DNA of 64,000 nucleotides from Cytophagales bacterium (GCA_025056215.1 JANWWC010000001.1:434001-498000); one strand, 5' to 3'; numbered from the stretch's first letter, positions 18,474 through 27,634 are shown. Numbers and translations are program-made. The notes: generated by a model from the sequence alone, not told the origin.

Positions 18474-19787
18474 TTATGGTTTTACAATCGCTCTTCCGAT
18501 ACTATCGTAATAAAAGCCCATTTCTTTCATGACTTCCAGTTTATATACATTCCTTCCATCAAAAATCAGCGGATTTTTTAGTTTGGATTTCATAATGTCA
18601 AAATCAGGAGTTCGAAAAACACTCCATTCAGTAATGATTGCCAAAGCATCAGCGCCGTCGATTGCTTCATACATATCGGAGGCAAATTTGATAGAATTTT
18701 TAAATAATTTTTCCATGTTCTCCATTGCTTCCGGGTCATAAGCGACAATTTCAGCGCCCTCTTTTAAAAGACGATTAATAGTATAAATAGAAGGAGCTTC
18801 CCGAATGTCGTCTGTATTAGGCTTGAAAGACAACCCCCAAATAGCAATTTTTTTGCCCTTGATTTCTTTTCCAAAGTATTTAATAATTTTATTAGCTACT
18901 ACATATTTTTGTTGGTCGTTGACGTGCATAACAGCATCCAAAATGCGAAAGTCATAGTCGTGTTCGTTAGCCATTTTGCCGAGAGCTTGCACATCTTTAG
19001 GAAAGCAACTTCCGCCGTATCCTACTCCTGGAAACAAGAAACGTGGTCCGATGCGTTTATCGCTCCCCATTCCGATGCGAACACTATCAACGTCAGCACC
19101 CAAGCGTTCGCATAAGTTAGCAATTTCATTCATGAAAGTAATGCGAGTTGCTAAATAAGAATTGGCTGCATATTTGGTCATCTCAGCGGAGCGTTCATCC
19201 ATAAAATAAATCGGATTGCCTTGGCGAACAAAAGGTTCATAAAGTTGTTGCATAATTTTGCGTGCTTTTTCGGATGTGGTTCCAATTATAACGCGGTCGG
19301 GTTTCATAAAGTCATCTACTGCAACACCTTCCCGCAGAAACTCAGGATTAGAAACCACATCGAAACTCGCTTTGGCATTCTTTGCAATAGTAGCATGTAC
19401 TTTTTCTGCAGTTCCTACAGGTACAGTACTTTTATCTACAATAACTTTATAATCGTCTATCAAATAACCCAGCTGTTCTGCCACGCCCAATACGTATGAA
19501 AGGTCTGCAGAGCCATCTTCTCCCGGAGGAGTTGGCAAAGCAAGAAAAATAATGGTAGAAGCTTTAACAGCTTCTGCTAAATTAGTTGTAAATTCTAACC
19601 TACCAGCTTTTGTATTGCGCTCAAACAATACTTCTAAGCCAGGCTCATAAATTGTCAGAACTCCAGATTTTAGTTTTTTAATTTTTTCTTGATTGTTATC
19701 TACACAAATGACATGATTGCCCATTTCTGCAAAGCATGTTCCCGAAACCAATCCGACATAACCTGTGCCTACTACTGCAATTTTCAT
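18474..19787 (-). CDS. ugd: UDP-glucose 6-dehydrogenase
   Basis: Ugd oxidises UDP-glucose twice to UDP-glucuronate with NAD. The 437-residue product begins MKIAVVGTGYVGLVSG (Rossmann NAD site), contains KSTVPVGTAEK, the substrate loop EFLREG, and the catalytic cysteine in GYGGSCFPKD. The C-terminal domain (KIAIWGLSFKPNTDDIREAPS) is complete. I chose ATG 19787 from the family pattern. An in-frame ATG at 19817 adds ten residues and overlaps the wecA stop in a TAATG arrangement typical of coupled genes, so the longer form is possible. It supplies the substrate for the UXS enzyme next downstream. Confidence 0.93.
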   Translation of the reverse strand: MKIAVVGTGYVGLVSGTCFAEMGNHVICVDNNQEKIKKLKSGVLTIYEPGLEVLFERNTKAGRLEFTTNLAEAVKASTIIFLALPTPPGEDGSADLSYVLGVAEQLGYLIDDYKVIVDKSTVPVGTAEKVHATIAKNAKASFDVVSNPEFLREGVAVDDFMKPDRVIIGTTSEKARKIMQQLYEPFVRQGNPIYFMDERSAEMTKYAANSYLATRITFMNEIANLCERLGADVDSVRIGMGSDKRIGPRFLFPGVGYGGSCFPKDVQALGKMANEHDYDFRILDAVMHVNDQQKYVVANKIIKYFGKEIKGKKIAIWGLSFKPNTDDIREAPSIYTINRLLKEGAEIVAYDPEAMENMEKLFKNSIKFASDMYEAIDGADALAIITEWSVFRTPDFDIMKSKLKNPLIFDGRNVYKLEVMKEMGFYYDSIGRAIVKP

Positions 19788-19816
19788 CGATAAGTGCGTT
19801 TTAAAACTTTGAAACA

Positions 19817-20893
19817 TTATTTAAATATTTTCTTTTTAGGCGTTTTCTTCGGAAAGGCTACCGAAAGCCTAAAGTCTAATACAATTCCTAATGCAATGCA
19901 AAGTAATAGTAAAATTGGTAAAGCAACGTTATCTGACAAGTTTTTCATCAACCAAACAACTATAATTATCAAAACAGTGTGGATTGCCAAAATGATAGTA
20001 GTTCGCGTATGCGTATTTCCCATTCGCATAATCAAATGGTGAACATGACTTTTATCAGGAGAAAAAGGAGAACGTTTTTTTAAAATTCTTAGCGTAAAAA
20101 TGCGCAATGTATCATAAAGAGGGTAAATCATGAAAGCAATAGAGGTTGTAATACCATTCTGAAAAAAAGAAGGGTGAGCAACGGGAAGTTGAAAGTTAGT
20201 TTCAATAAACAAAATGGCGACTATTGAAATCACAAAGCCAATCATCAAAGCTCCCGTATCTCCCATAAAAATTTGGGCAGGAGAATAATTAAACTTTAAA
20301 AAAGCAAAAATTCCCCCTAACAAACAAGCAACAAGAATAGACATTGTGACATTGCCAATACTATAAAACCAGTATCCGAACATCATTAGTGAGATACTTC
20401 CAATGGTACCACACAAACCATCCAATCCATCAATTAAGTTAAAAGCATTTGTAATAACAATAATGACAAAAAGAGAAAGCAAGTAACTTAAAATTAATGG
20501 CAACTCTCCAATTCCGAAAAATCCATGCATGGAGGTAAGCCGCACATTTCCAAAAAAAATCACTAATAAACCCACAAAAATTTGTCCTAAGAGTTTGTAA
20601 TAAGGTCCCATTGGGAGAAGGTCATCCCGTATTCCGAGAATAATGATGAGCAAAATGCTGCCTACTAAATATTTATATTGATAAATTTCTTGAAGAGAAA
20701 GTCCGAAAGAAAGCGCAATTAAAAAACCAAAGCTGATTCCGATACCTCCCAAAGCAGGAGTTTTTACTTTATGAATTTTTCTTCCGCCGGGCTTATCGAG
20801 AAGTTGTTTTTGAACAGAATATTTGATAATTACTGGAATAGTCGAAAAAGTAATGAAAAATGAAATCAGAAAAACAGGCACAATCACTTCCAT
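19817..20893 (-). CDS. WecA/MraY-family undecaprenyl-phosphate sugar-1-phosphate transferase
   Basis: The 358-residue polytopic membrane enzyme transfers a sugar-1-phosphate, in WecA N-acetylglucosamine-1-phosphate, from a UDP-sugar to undecaprenyl phosphate and so starts a lipid-linked glycan. Signature segments are present: the first loop DKPGGRKIHKVKTPALGG, the aspartate-rich GIRDDLLPMGP, NAFNLIDGLDGLCG, FMGDTGALMIGF, and the late HHLIMRMG histidine motif. About ten membrane helices are visible. It is WecA-like rather than MraY-like by those motifs and its neighbours. It starts 4 nt after rfbB ends, and its stop overlaps a possible ugd start. Confidence 0.9.
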   Translation of the reverse strand: MEVIVPVFLISFFITFSTIPVIIKYSVQKQLLDKPGGRKIHKVKTPALGGIGISFGFLIALSFGLSLQEIYQYKYLVGSILLIIILGIRDDLLPMGPYYKLLGQIFVGLLVIFFGNVRLTSMHGFFGIGELPLILSYLLSLFVIIVITNAFNLIDGLDGLCGTIGSISLMMFGYWFYSIGNVTMSILVACLLGGIFAFLKFNYSPAQIFMGDTGALMIGFVISIVAILFIETNFQLPVAHPSFFQNGITTSIAFMIYPLYDTLRIFTLRILKKRSPFSPDKSHVHHLIMRMGNTHTRTTIILAIHTVLIIIVVWLMKNLSDNVALPILLLLCIALGIVLDFRLSVAFPKKTPKKKIFK

Positions 20894-20897
20894 GAGA

Positions 20898-21914
20898 TTA
20901 CGATAAGAATTTCTTTAGATACCAGTCTACTGTTTTTTCGATACCCGTTTCAAAATTTTCAGTCGCTTTCCAACCTAATTCTGTTTCGATTTTAGTAGCA
21001 TCGATAGCATAGCGCCTGTCGTGCCCAGCGCGATCTTTTACGTAAGTTTTGAATTTGAGATAGGAAGAACCATCAGGAAGCGGATGCTTTTTATCAAGAA
21101 TACTACAAATTTTTTCTACAATATAATTATTTGGGCGTTCGTTTCGCCCACCAATATTATAGGTCTCACCGGATTTTCCCTTATGATACACCAAATCAAT
21201 TCCTTTGCAATGATCGAGAACATAAAGCCAGTCGCGGATATTTTTGCCGTCTCCATAAATCGGAATAGGTTCCTGAGCGAGCGCTTTGCGAATAATAGTA
21301 GGAATAAGTTTTTCGTTGTGTTGTTTAGGTCCGTAGTTGTTAGAGCAATTTGTTGTAACAACATCCATTCCATAAGTATGATGGTAGCTTCTTACTATCA
21401 TATCACTCGCTGCTTTAGAAGCACTATAAGGACTATTAGGCGCGTAAGGAGTTGTCTCTGTAAACAGCCCTGTTTCTCCCAAACTTCCATACACTTCATC
21501 AGTGGAAATATGATGAAAGCGGCAACCTTCGTAAGCAGATTTATAAACAAACGGCTCTTCCATCCAATATTTTCGCGCCACGTCTATCAATGTAAACGTT
21601 CCATTCACATTCGTGCGAATAAACGCTTCTGGTCCTGCAATAGAATTATCTACATGAGATTCTGCAGCAAAATGGATTACGCCTCGAACGTCGTATTCCT
21701 TAAAAATAAATTCTAATAACTCCCGATTACAAATATCTCCTTTGATAAATTTGTACCTTGCATGTTGCTCTACTTCTGCAAGGTTTTCTAATTTTCCGGC
21801 GTAAGTAAGCAAATCTAGGTTAATAATGAAATAATCCGAATATTTTTCAATAAAATAAGGAATAAAGTTAGAACCTATAAATCCCGCTCCCCCTGTAACA
21901 AGTATAGTTTTCAT
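20898..21914 (-). CDS. rfbB: dTDP-glucose 4,6-dehydratase
   Basis: RfbB/RmlB removes water from dTDP-glucose to give dTDP-4-keto-6-deoxyglucose, the branch point for rhamnose and many deoxy sugars. The 338-residue SDR protein has GGAGFIGSNFIPYF at the NAD site, the catalytic STDEVYGSLGE triad region, YSASKAASD with Tyr-x3-Lys, and NNYGPKQHNEKLIPT. ATG 21914 is chosen over a TTG four codons upstream. No rfbA, rfbC or rfbD accompanies it, so the rest of the route lies outside the window. It leads the tight rfbB-wecA-ugd-uxs group. Confidence 0.94.
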   Translation of the reverse strand: MKTILVTGGAGFIGSNFIPYFIEKYSDYFIINLDLLTYAGKLENLAEVEQHARYKFIKGDICNRELLEFIFKEYDVRGVIHFAAESHVDNSIAGPEAFIRTNVNGTFTLIDVARKYWMEEPFVYKSAYEGCRFHHISTDEVYGSLGETGLFTETTPYAPNSPYSASKAASDMIVRSYHHTYGMDVVTTNCSNNYGPKQHNEKLIPTIIRKALAQEPIPIYGDGKNIRDWLYVLDHCKGIDLVYHKGKSGETYNIGGRNERPNNYIVEKICSILDKKHPLPDGSSYLKFKTYVKDRAGHDRRYAIDATKIETELGWKATENFETGIEKTVDWYLKKFLS

Positions 21915-21974
21915 ATTAATTATCAAAACGCGAACAATTTCGTGAAAAAACTTAATTCTGCCAAGTGTTTAAAA

Positions 21975-22838
21975 TCATATTATCATTTTTTCAATAGGAA
22001 TCACTAAAATTCCCTGTGCCCCTGCATCTTTGAGAAGCTCTATTTTATCCCAAAAGTCATTTTCATCAATTACAGAGTGCACAGAAACCCAGCCTTCTTG
22101 TGCTAATGGCGTCACAGTAGGACTTTTCATGCCAGGCAAAATTTTAATGATTGTTTCCAAACTTTCTTTAGGGGCGTTTAACAAAATGTATTTATTGTTT
22201 TGTGCGGTTTGGTGTGCTTTGATGCGAAAAAGAAACTTATGAAGGATTTGCTGTTTGGTTTCAGAAAGGTGTGGATGTCCAATTAACACTGCCTCAGAGC
22301 GGAATACTGTTTCAACTTCTTTCAATCCATTGGTGAACAAAGTGCTTCCTGTACTTACAATATCGCAAATTGCATCTGCTAATCCGATATTAGGAGCTAT
22401 TTCGACTGAACCACTGATTTCATGAATTTTGGCTTCAATTCCATTTTCGTCAAGAAATCGCTGCAAAATGCGTGGATAGGTTGTAGCAATCCGCTTTCCA
22501 TTCAGATCGCTTACTCCTTTGTAATTTACTTCGCGCGGAACAGCAATACTCAGTCGACATTTAGAAAATCCTAACTTATGGACTTCCATTACAAGCTTAT
22601 TTTTTTCAAATAAAACATTTTCTCCTACAATTCCGATATCAGCTACTCCATCTGCAACATAACCTGGAATATCGTCATCGCGCAGAAACAAAAATTCCAT
22701 CGGAAAATTACTAGCGGAAGTTTTAAGTGTGCCAAGCCCATTGTTCATTTTAATACCACAACGGCTAATCAGATTGAGAGAATCTTCACTCAACCTTCCT
22801 GATTTTTGTAAGGCAAGGCGCAATAGTACGTTTTCCAT
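21975..22838 (-). CDS. hisG: ATP phosphoribosyltransferase, long form
   Basis: HisG joins ATP and PRPP in the first, feedback-controlled step of histidine synthesis. The 287-residue product starts with the family motif ALQKSGRLSEDS, carries DIGIVGENVL, the PRPP loop DAICDIVSTGSTLFTNGL, and a C-terminal ferredoxin-like domain from about residue 215 (PGMKSPTVTPLA) that binds histidine in the long form, so no HisZ is needed. The other his genes are not in the window. Two starts fit: ATG 22838, 1 nt after the ychF stop, and ATG 22847, overlapping it by 8 nt. I give the first, which matches family length. Confidence 0.93.
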   Translation of the reverse strand: MENVLLRLALQKSGRLSEDSLNLISRCGIKMNNGLGTLKTSASNFPMEFLFLRDDDIPGYVADGVADIGIVGENVLFEKNKLVMEVHKLGFSKCRLSIAVPREVNYKGVSDLNGKRIATTYPRILQRFLDENGIEAKIHEISGSVEIAPNIGLADAICDIVSTGSTLFTNGLKEVETVFRSEAVLIGHPHLSETKQQILHKFLFRIKAHQTAQNNKYILLNAPKESLETIIKILPGMKSPTVTPLAQEGWVSVHSVIDENDFWDKIELLKDAGAQGILVIPIEKMII

Positions 22839-22839
22839 A

Positions 22840-23937
22840 TCAAACATTAAATCTAAAATGCATAATATCACCGTCTTCTACAATGTAATCTTTTCCTTCT
22901 ATAGCAAGTTTTCCTGCCTCGCGAACTGCCGCTTCTGTTTTATAAGTTTGATAATCGTTAAATTTGATTACTTCAGCTCGAATAAATCCTTTTTCAAAAT
23001 CTGAATGAATAACACCTGCAGCCTGGGGAGCTTTCCAGCCTTTTTGAATTGTCCAAGCGCGCACTTCTTTTTCACCTGCTGTAAAATAAGTAATCAGATT
23101 AAGAGTTTTATAAGCAGTTCGAATGAGTTTATTTAAACCAGAGTCTTTTAAGCGGTATTCTTCTAAAAATAACTGGCGGTCTTCTTGGCTTTCTAAAGCT
23201 GCAATTTGTGCTTCGATAGCAGCACATAAAATAATCAGTTCAGCATTTTCATTTGCAATCGCTTGTTTAAGCCTTTCTGTATAAACGTTGCCTGTATGCA
23301 TAGAGGCTTCCTCTACGTTAGCTACATAGATGACAGGCTTTTCAGTGAGTAAAAATAAATCGGCCACCGCTTCTTTTTCTTCCTCTGTAACTTGAAGTTC
23401 GCGAGCATTTTTGCCTTGTTCAAGGTGAGACTTATATTTTTCTAATATTTCTAATTGCTTTTTGTATTCAGGAGCACCTGATTTAGCTGCCTTGCTGATA
23501 CGTTGGATTTTTTTTTCTACAGACTCCAAATCTTTAATTTGAAGCTCTGTATCGATAATTTCTTTATCTGCTACAGGATCCACCTTTCCTGCTACATGGA
23601 CAATATTCTCGTCGTCAAAACATCGAATTACATGAGCGATGGCATCTACTTCCCGAATATTAGCAAGAAATTGATTGCCTAATCCTTCGCCTTTGCTAGC
23701 TCCTTTCACCAATCCTGCAATATCCACAAATTCTACAACGGCGGGTACAACGCGCTGAGGCTTAACAAGTTGTTCAAGAATCTCTAATCTTTCATCAGGA
23801 ACGGCAACTACTCCTACATTAGGCTCAATCGTACAAAAAGGATAGTTTGCTGCCTCCGCCTTGGCATTCGATAATGCATTAAAAAGTGTCGATTTTCCTA
23901 CATTCGGAAGACCTACAATCCCACATTTTAAACCCAT
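22840..23937 (-). CDS. ychF: Redox-regulated ATPase YchF (Obg-family)
   Basis: The 365-residue P-loop protein begins MGLKCGIVGLPNVGKSTLFN, followed by PFCTIEPNVG, DIAGLVKGASKGEGLGN and the late TGS-like domain ending GDIMHFRFNV. The NVE nucleotide-specificity motif in IYVANVEE is the YchF/OLA1 variant that favours ATP over GTP. It binds ribosomes and acts in translation and stress responses. The frame extends upstream through a TTG, but ATG 23937 matches the invariant N-terminus. hisG follows directly. Confidence 0.95.
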   Translation of the reverse strand: MGLKCGIVGLPNVGKSTLFNALSNAKAEAANYPFCTIEPNVGVVAVPDERLEILEQLVKPQRVVPAVVEFVDIAGLVKGASKGEGLGNQFLANIREVDAIAHVIRCFDDENIVHVAGKVDPVADKEIIDTELQIKDLESVEKKIQRISKAAKSGAPEYKKQLEILEKYKSHLEQGKNARELQVTEEEKEAVADLFLLTEKPVIYVANVEEASMHTGNVYTERLKQAIANENAELIILCAAIEAQIAALESQEDRQLFLEEYRLKDSGLNKLIRTAYKTLNLITYFTAGEKEVRAWTIQKGWKAPQAAGVIHSDFEKGFIRAEVIKFNDYQTYKTEAAVREAGKLAIEGKDYIVEDGDIMHFRFNV

Positions 23938-23960
23938 AAAACTTGTAAAATTTTCGGCGC

Positions 23961-23991
23961 CCAAATTATGCCAAATCAGACTGCTCTCAAA
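23961..23991 (-). promoter_or_regulatory. Probable ychF-hisG promoter
   Basis: On the minus strand TTTG (complement of 23988-23991) is followed after 19 nt by TAATTTGG (complement of 23961-23968), one base off TAnnTTTG. It lies 24 nt upstream of the ychF ATG. Confidence 0.42.
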
Positions 23992-24116
23992 ATATTTTTC
24001 TGGCTGCAAAATAAATTTTGTATATTATTTGTATTTAATCTAAATAAAAACAATTTTTGAGTATCCAATCAACCCTTAAAATTTGTTTGATGTTATCGCT
24101 TATGTTTTTGTGTACC

Positions 24117-24149
24117 AAGAACCTATCTAATTTTGTTGGATAGGTTCTT
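24117..24149. terminator. Strong symmetrical stem-loop after bamD
   Basis: Perfect 11-bp arms AAGAACCTATC (24117-24127) and GATAGGTTCTT (24139-24149) flank an 11-nt loop. The stem overlaps the last two bases of the bamD stop. There is no clean U-tract on either side, so it may act as an attenuating or RNA-protecting hairpin rather than a classical terminator. Confidence 0.5.
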
Positions 24150-24978
24150 AATTATTGCTTTTGGGAATTGACTCAATTTGCTTTCTTGCGCTGAGATAAA
24201 CGTTTTCAGCATTTTTCAAAAATTTCGAACTCGGATATTTCTCTGCAAATTCGTAATAGGAATTCAACACAGCGCGAAATCGCTCTTCTTTTAAATGCTC
24301 CATACTTCGGCTTGCTAGCGCATATCTTGCTGAAATTATCAAATACTCGGCTTGTTCTACAAATTCAGAATCAGGAAAATCTTTTGTAAAATTTTCCAAG
24401 GCAGTAATTGCTGCCTTGTAATACTGGAGTTTCAGATATTGTTTTGCTATCTCAAAAGCTTTAATTTCTAATTTGGTGCGAAGTTCCTTCATACAGAAAT
24501 TCGCTTTTTCTACCCACTCACTTGAAGCAGAGCGTTCGCTATCGCCATAACGCGTGATATAATCCTGAAATGCATCGATAGCTTCATCAGTATCCGATTG
24601 GTCTAAGTTATAATCAGGGGTGTTTTTATACAAACAATAAGCGCGCATAAAAAGTGCTTCTTCCGCGCGCGGACTTCGTCCATAAGTAGTAACAAAAGTC
24701 TTGAAATAATATGCTGCTAGAGTGTATTGTTCTTGATGATAATGGCAATATGCATACATAAAATTGGCATCCTCTGCCTCAATACTACCTGATAAAACTG
24801 GCAAAATATCTTCTAAAAGTTGTCCTGCCCGATAATAATCTTTTTTATTGTAATACTCTACTGCTGCTCGGTAACGCACCTTCGCATCAGGGCTTTTCAT
24901 CATTTTTTGAAACTTGCTACAAGCCAATGCTCCAAAAGTTATCCCAATAAAAACTAATCTTTTCGGCCACCCCATCAT
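24148..24978 (-). CDS. bamD: Outer-membrane assembly lipoprotein BamD
   Basis: BamD is the essential lipoprotein partner of BamA in outer-membrane protein insertion. The 276-residue product has a lipoprotein signal (GALACSKF, C20 lipidated) and then five TPR-like helical hairpins, including FMYAYCHYHQEQYTLAAYYFK, typical of BamD/YfiO in Bacteroidota. Two adjacent ATGs (24978 and 24975) could start it. The length is standard. It is followed by a hairpin and preceded by the truncated glycosyltransferase-like gene 55 nt away. Confidence 0.88.
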   Translation of the reverse strand: MMGWPKRLVFIGITFGALACSKFQKMMKSPDAKVRYRAAVEYYNKKDYYRAGQLLEDILPVLSGSIEAEDANFMYAYCHYHQEQYTLAAYYFKTFVTTYGRSPRAEEALFMRAYCLYKNTPDYNLDQSDTDEAIDAFQDYITRYGDSERSASSEWVEKANFCMKELRTKLEIKAFEIAKQYLKLQYYKAAITALENFTKDFPDSEFVEQAEYLIISARYALASRSMEHLKEERFRAVLNSYYEFAEKYPSSKFLKNAENVYLSARKQIESIPKSNN

Positions 24979-25033
24979 TTTAGAACAGAAATAAGCGCTA
25001 AAAATCTAAAATTCGCTCGGATTGAACAAGAGC

Positions 25034-25498
25034 TCAACGAATTCTCTTCCATAAAACAGCACTATAACCTTCTTTTTCGTGTTCAGAAAATATTACAACA
25101 TCTTTTGAGGGCACTAATACCAAAGAATCTACCACCCTCAAAATGCTCTTTTGAGCATATAAGTTATATACATCCCCATTTCGATTCGAATAGCTCAGCA
25201 ATAAATAATCATAATCCCAGATGATACGATGATATTCTTCCCTTTGAAAAGGCTCGCCAAACAAGTTAGCATACATCATCTGACTGCCAGACTGACGAAC
25301 AGCGTAATAAAACTTTGGCTCTCCTACCACTTTACTATTAGAAGGGATATGCTCTTTTACCCATTTTAAGATAAGTTGAGCATCATGAGTAGAACGTTGA
25401 TAAAAAGCTTGCAGAAACCTCCCCACAAAATAAACTAATTCGTAAACAAACAATCCAGTTATGCATAATGTAACAAAAAAATTTGCTTTTTTTAACAC
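25034..25498 (-). pseudogene. C-terminal remnant of a GT39/ArnT-like membrane protein (possible truncated gene)
   Basis: The frame gives 154 residues: one membrane helix (about 8-28), then a soluble part with ILKWVKEHIPSNSKVVGEP and a YYAVRQSG segment. It resembles the periplasmic C-terminal domain that follows the last helix of glycosyltransferase-39/ArnT-like proteins. The usual dozen upstream helices are missing. The only start is GTG at 25498, there is a stop at 25514-25516 in frame, and the divergent ybjN gene begins 75 nt away, so no N-terminal part can exist. It could be a small membrane protein in its own right. The family link is from visual similarity only. Confidence 0.5.
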
Positions 25499-25572
25499 TT
25501 TTATTTGATAATTTTATTTTTTTCCATAGTATTAATGCGCGCAAAATTTATCACTACAAAAATTAACAAGCA

Positions 25573-25968
25573 ATGACACATTTTGAAAAAGTAAAAAATT
25601 ATTTGCTCGACTTAGAGTATGAAATTGTTTTAGAGGACAAAATTGAGGAAGTTCTTATCGTTAATAAAGAATCAAAAGGAATCAAAAACTTAGTAATAGA
25701 TTGTGAAGACCCTATTTTGATAATCGAGCAAATGCTCTTCGAGGTGAAGCAAGATTCTTTAGAGATGTACAAATCACTTCTTCAAAAGAATGCAGATATC
25801 ATTCACGGCGCTTTTGTACTCACCTCTGATGGCAAACGCGTGATGTTTCGCGATACGCTGCAACTCGAAAATTTAGACTTGAACGAGTTAGAAGCTTCTA
25901 TTAACTCGTTGAGCTTGCTCTTGAGCGAGTATTATGAGGAACTTCTCAAATTTTCAAAACAACAATAA
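25573..25968 (+). CDS. YbjN domain / type III secretion chaperone-like protein
   Basis: The 131-residue acidic protein has an alpha-beta-beta-alpha arrangement like the YbjN/CesT chaperone fold: an N-terminal helix (THFEKVKNYLLDLEY), strands with LIVNKESKGIKNLVIDCE, and long C-terminal helices. It has no signal peptide or membrane segment, so it is cytoplasmic. In Bacteroidota such genes commonly precede a pspA-like gene, exactly as here (43 nt gap). A role as a cofactor or regulator of PspA is inferred from that pairing, not shown. Confidence 0.72.
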   Translation: MTHFEKVKNYLLDLEYEIVLEDKIEEVLIVNKESKGIKNLVIDCEDPILIIEQMLFEVKQDSLEMYKSLLQKNADIIHGAFVLTSDGKRVMFRDTLQLENLDLNELEASINSLSLLLSEYYEELLKFSKQQ

Positions 25969-26011
25969 ACTGATTTTCGTTTGTTAACAATATCTTAAAA
26001 CTTCTAAAAAC

Positions 26012-26776
26012 ATGATATCAATATTTAAAAGAATATTTACGATTGGGTCAGCAGAAGCCCATTCAGCAATCGATAAACTAGAGAACCCTATCAAGCTAAC
26101 TGACGAAGGAATTCGACGCATGAAAGAAGACCTTAACAAAGCTCTGCAAGGATTAGCAGAAGTAAAAGCAATTGCTATCAGAACGCGAAAAGAATTAGAA
26201 CAAAACAGAGCACTTGCAGAAGACTACGAGCAAAAAGCCATCCTTCTCCTAAAAAGAGCACAAGAAGGAGCTATCTCCCAAAGTGAAGCCGACCGATTAG
26301 CTGCCGAAGCACTTAACAAAAAAGAACAAGCTCTCCAATTAGCAGCGGTAAACGAAAAAAATTTAGCCCTTCATGAGCAGGCTGTTGCTAAAATGGAAGC
26401 TAACGTGCAGCGTCTTAAAACCCAAATTTCTGATTGGGAAAATGAAGCCAAAATCTTAAAAGCGCGCGCGCGTGTCAGTGAGGCAAGTGCCAAGCTCAAC
26501 AAGCATTTAGCTAATATAGATCCTAACGGCACAGTAGCTATGCTCGAAAAAATGCGTGAAAAAGTTTATCAACAAGAGGCTCTTGCTGAATCTTATGCTC
26601 AAATTGCAGATTCTACCAAAAGCGTCGATGAAGAAATTGAAAAAGCGCTCGGAGGAGGAACCAGAAACGCGTCTGCATCGTCTGCATTAGAGGCGCTGAA
26701 AGCTAAATTAGCTCTAGAATCTTCTAAAAAAAATAATTCCGATCCTGAACCTCCCCAACTTCCATCAAACCTTTAG
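26012..26776 (+). CDS. PspA/IM30 (Vipp1) family membrane-remodelling protein
   Basis: The 254-residue protein is almost wholly alpha-helical with long coiled coils, rich in Ala, Glu, Lys and Gln. It begins MISIFKRIFTIGSAEAHSAIDKLENP, the amphipathic N-terminal helix and early helix of PspA/IM30. These proteins form ESCRT-III-like rods or rings on the inner leaflet and protect or remodel the membrane under stress. The C-terminal tail is a Pro/Asn-rich extension. No pspB, pspC or pspF homologue is nearby. A good terminator follows at 26792-26822. Confidence 0.88.
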   Translation: MISIFKRIFTIGSAEAHSAIDKLENPIKLTDEGIRRMKEDLNKALQGLAEVKAIAIRTRKELEQNRALAEDYEQKAILLLKRAQEGAISQSEADRLAAEALNKKEQALQLAAVNEKNLALHEQAVAKMEANVQRLKTQISDWENEAKILKARARVSEASAKLNKHLANIDPNGTVAMLEKMREKVYQQEALAESYAQIADSTKSVDEEIEKALGGGTRNASASSALEALKAKLALESSKKNNSDPEPPQLPSNL

Positions 26777-26791
26777 AACCAACTATGTGAA

Positions 26792-26822
26792 GTGCAGAGA
26801 GTTGGGCTCTGCACAATTTTTT
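26792..26822 (+). terminator. Rho-independent terminator after pspA
   Basis: GTGCAGAG (26792-26799) pairs perfectly with CTCTGCAC (26807-26814) across a 7-nt loop, followed by AATTTTTT. The stem is GC-rich for this genome. It ends the ybjN-pspA unit. Confidence 0.75.
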
Positions 26823-26884
26823 AAAAACCATCTTTTTGAAATTAATTCTTTTTTTTAACTTAATATCGATCTTTACAACGAACA

Positions 26885-27634
26885 ATGAGAATTTTTTTGT
26901 TTAAGTTGTTTTTCTCGTGCTATGCTCTAAAAGTCTTAGCGCAAGATGTCATTTTCTTGCCTTATTATAGTTTGACATTTCCTACTAAAACGTTCCAACA
27001 AACTCTACCGCCTCAAACATTCGGATTAGGAATAGGCTCTTCGTTAGGAATCTCGTTAGGATATGAAAGTTCTTTTTTTGCTGGCGCTGATATCAACTAC
27101 AACATTTACGGTAAAACAGTAGTAGACAATGCAGAAAAAAGAAAAGTAGCTAGACACAAATACGATCCTCTTACAGATACTTATGTAACGGATAGCGTAA
27201 TGGAAGATGTTGATTTTATTATAAATAACAACATTCTAACCACTAACCTCTTTCTAAGATGGCGCCCTCAGTGGAAAACAAAAATCGTTCCTTATTTAGA
27301 TATTTTTGGAGGAGGAATTTATCTTTATACTCGTTCTAAACTGCGCGCAGATGCTTTCAATCAACTCAATAAAAACACTTATGCAAGTAGCCTAACTTAT
27401 TCTTATGGTTTCGGAGCAGGCTTAAACATCATGCTTGGAAAAAGCTTCGGAATCGATGCGGAGGTAAAATATACACAAGGCGGAAGAGCTAAATTTATTG
27501 CTAAAGAAGATATTACACTCATTACCAAAAAAGATGCTAATGGAAATGAATATACTACTTTCGAATATAGAACTCGCCATGCTCCTATTACGATGATAAC
27601 GGGAAATATCGGATTTGTTTTTTATTTCGAATAA
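26885..27634 (+). CDS. Predicted outer-membrane beta-barrel protein
   Basis: The 249-residue protein has a signal peptide (cleavage near KVLAQ, residue 20) and alternating amphipathic strands ending in a C-terminal aromatic residue pattern (NIGFVFYFE), as in small outer-membrane barrels (OMP_b-brl). Glycine-rich strands such as FGLGIGSSLGISLGYESS and YGFGAGLNIMLGKSFGIDAEVKY support this. The function is unknown. It sits between the pspA terminator and DUF4231, 18 nt from the latter, so it probably heads a small transcript with DUF4231 and the beta-helix protein. Confidence 0.72.
   Translation: MRIFLFKLFFSCYALKVLAQDVIFLPYYSLTFPTKTFQQTLPPQTFGLGIGSSLGISLGYESSFFAGADINYNIYGKTVVDNAEKRKVARHKYDPLTDTYVTDSVMEDVDFIINNNILTTNLFLRWRPQWKTKIVPYLDIFGGGIYLYTRSKLRADAFNQLNKNTYASSLTYSYGFGAGLNIMLGKSFGIDAEVKYTQGGRAKFIAKEDITLITKKDANGNEYTTFEYRTRHAPITMITGNIGFVFYFE

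Noticed and set aside
24117-24149. Hairpin after bamD as a mobile-element end
   Set aside because: There is no second copy nearby, no transposase and no target duplication; a transcript-end hairpin explains it.
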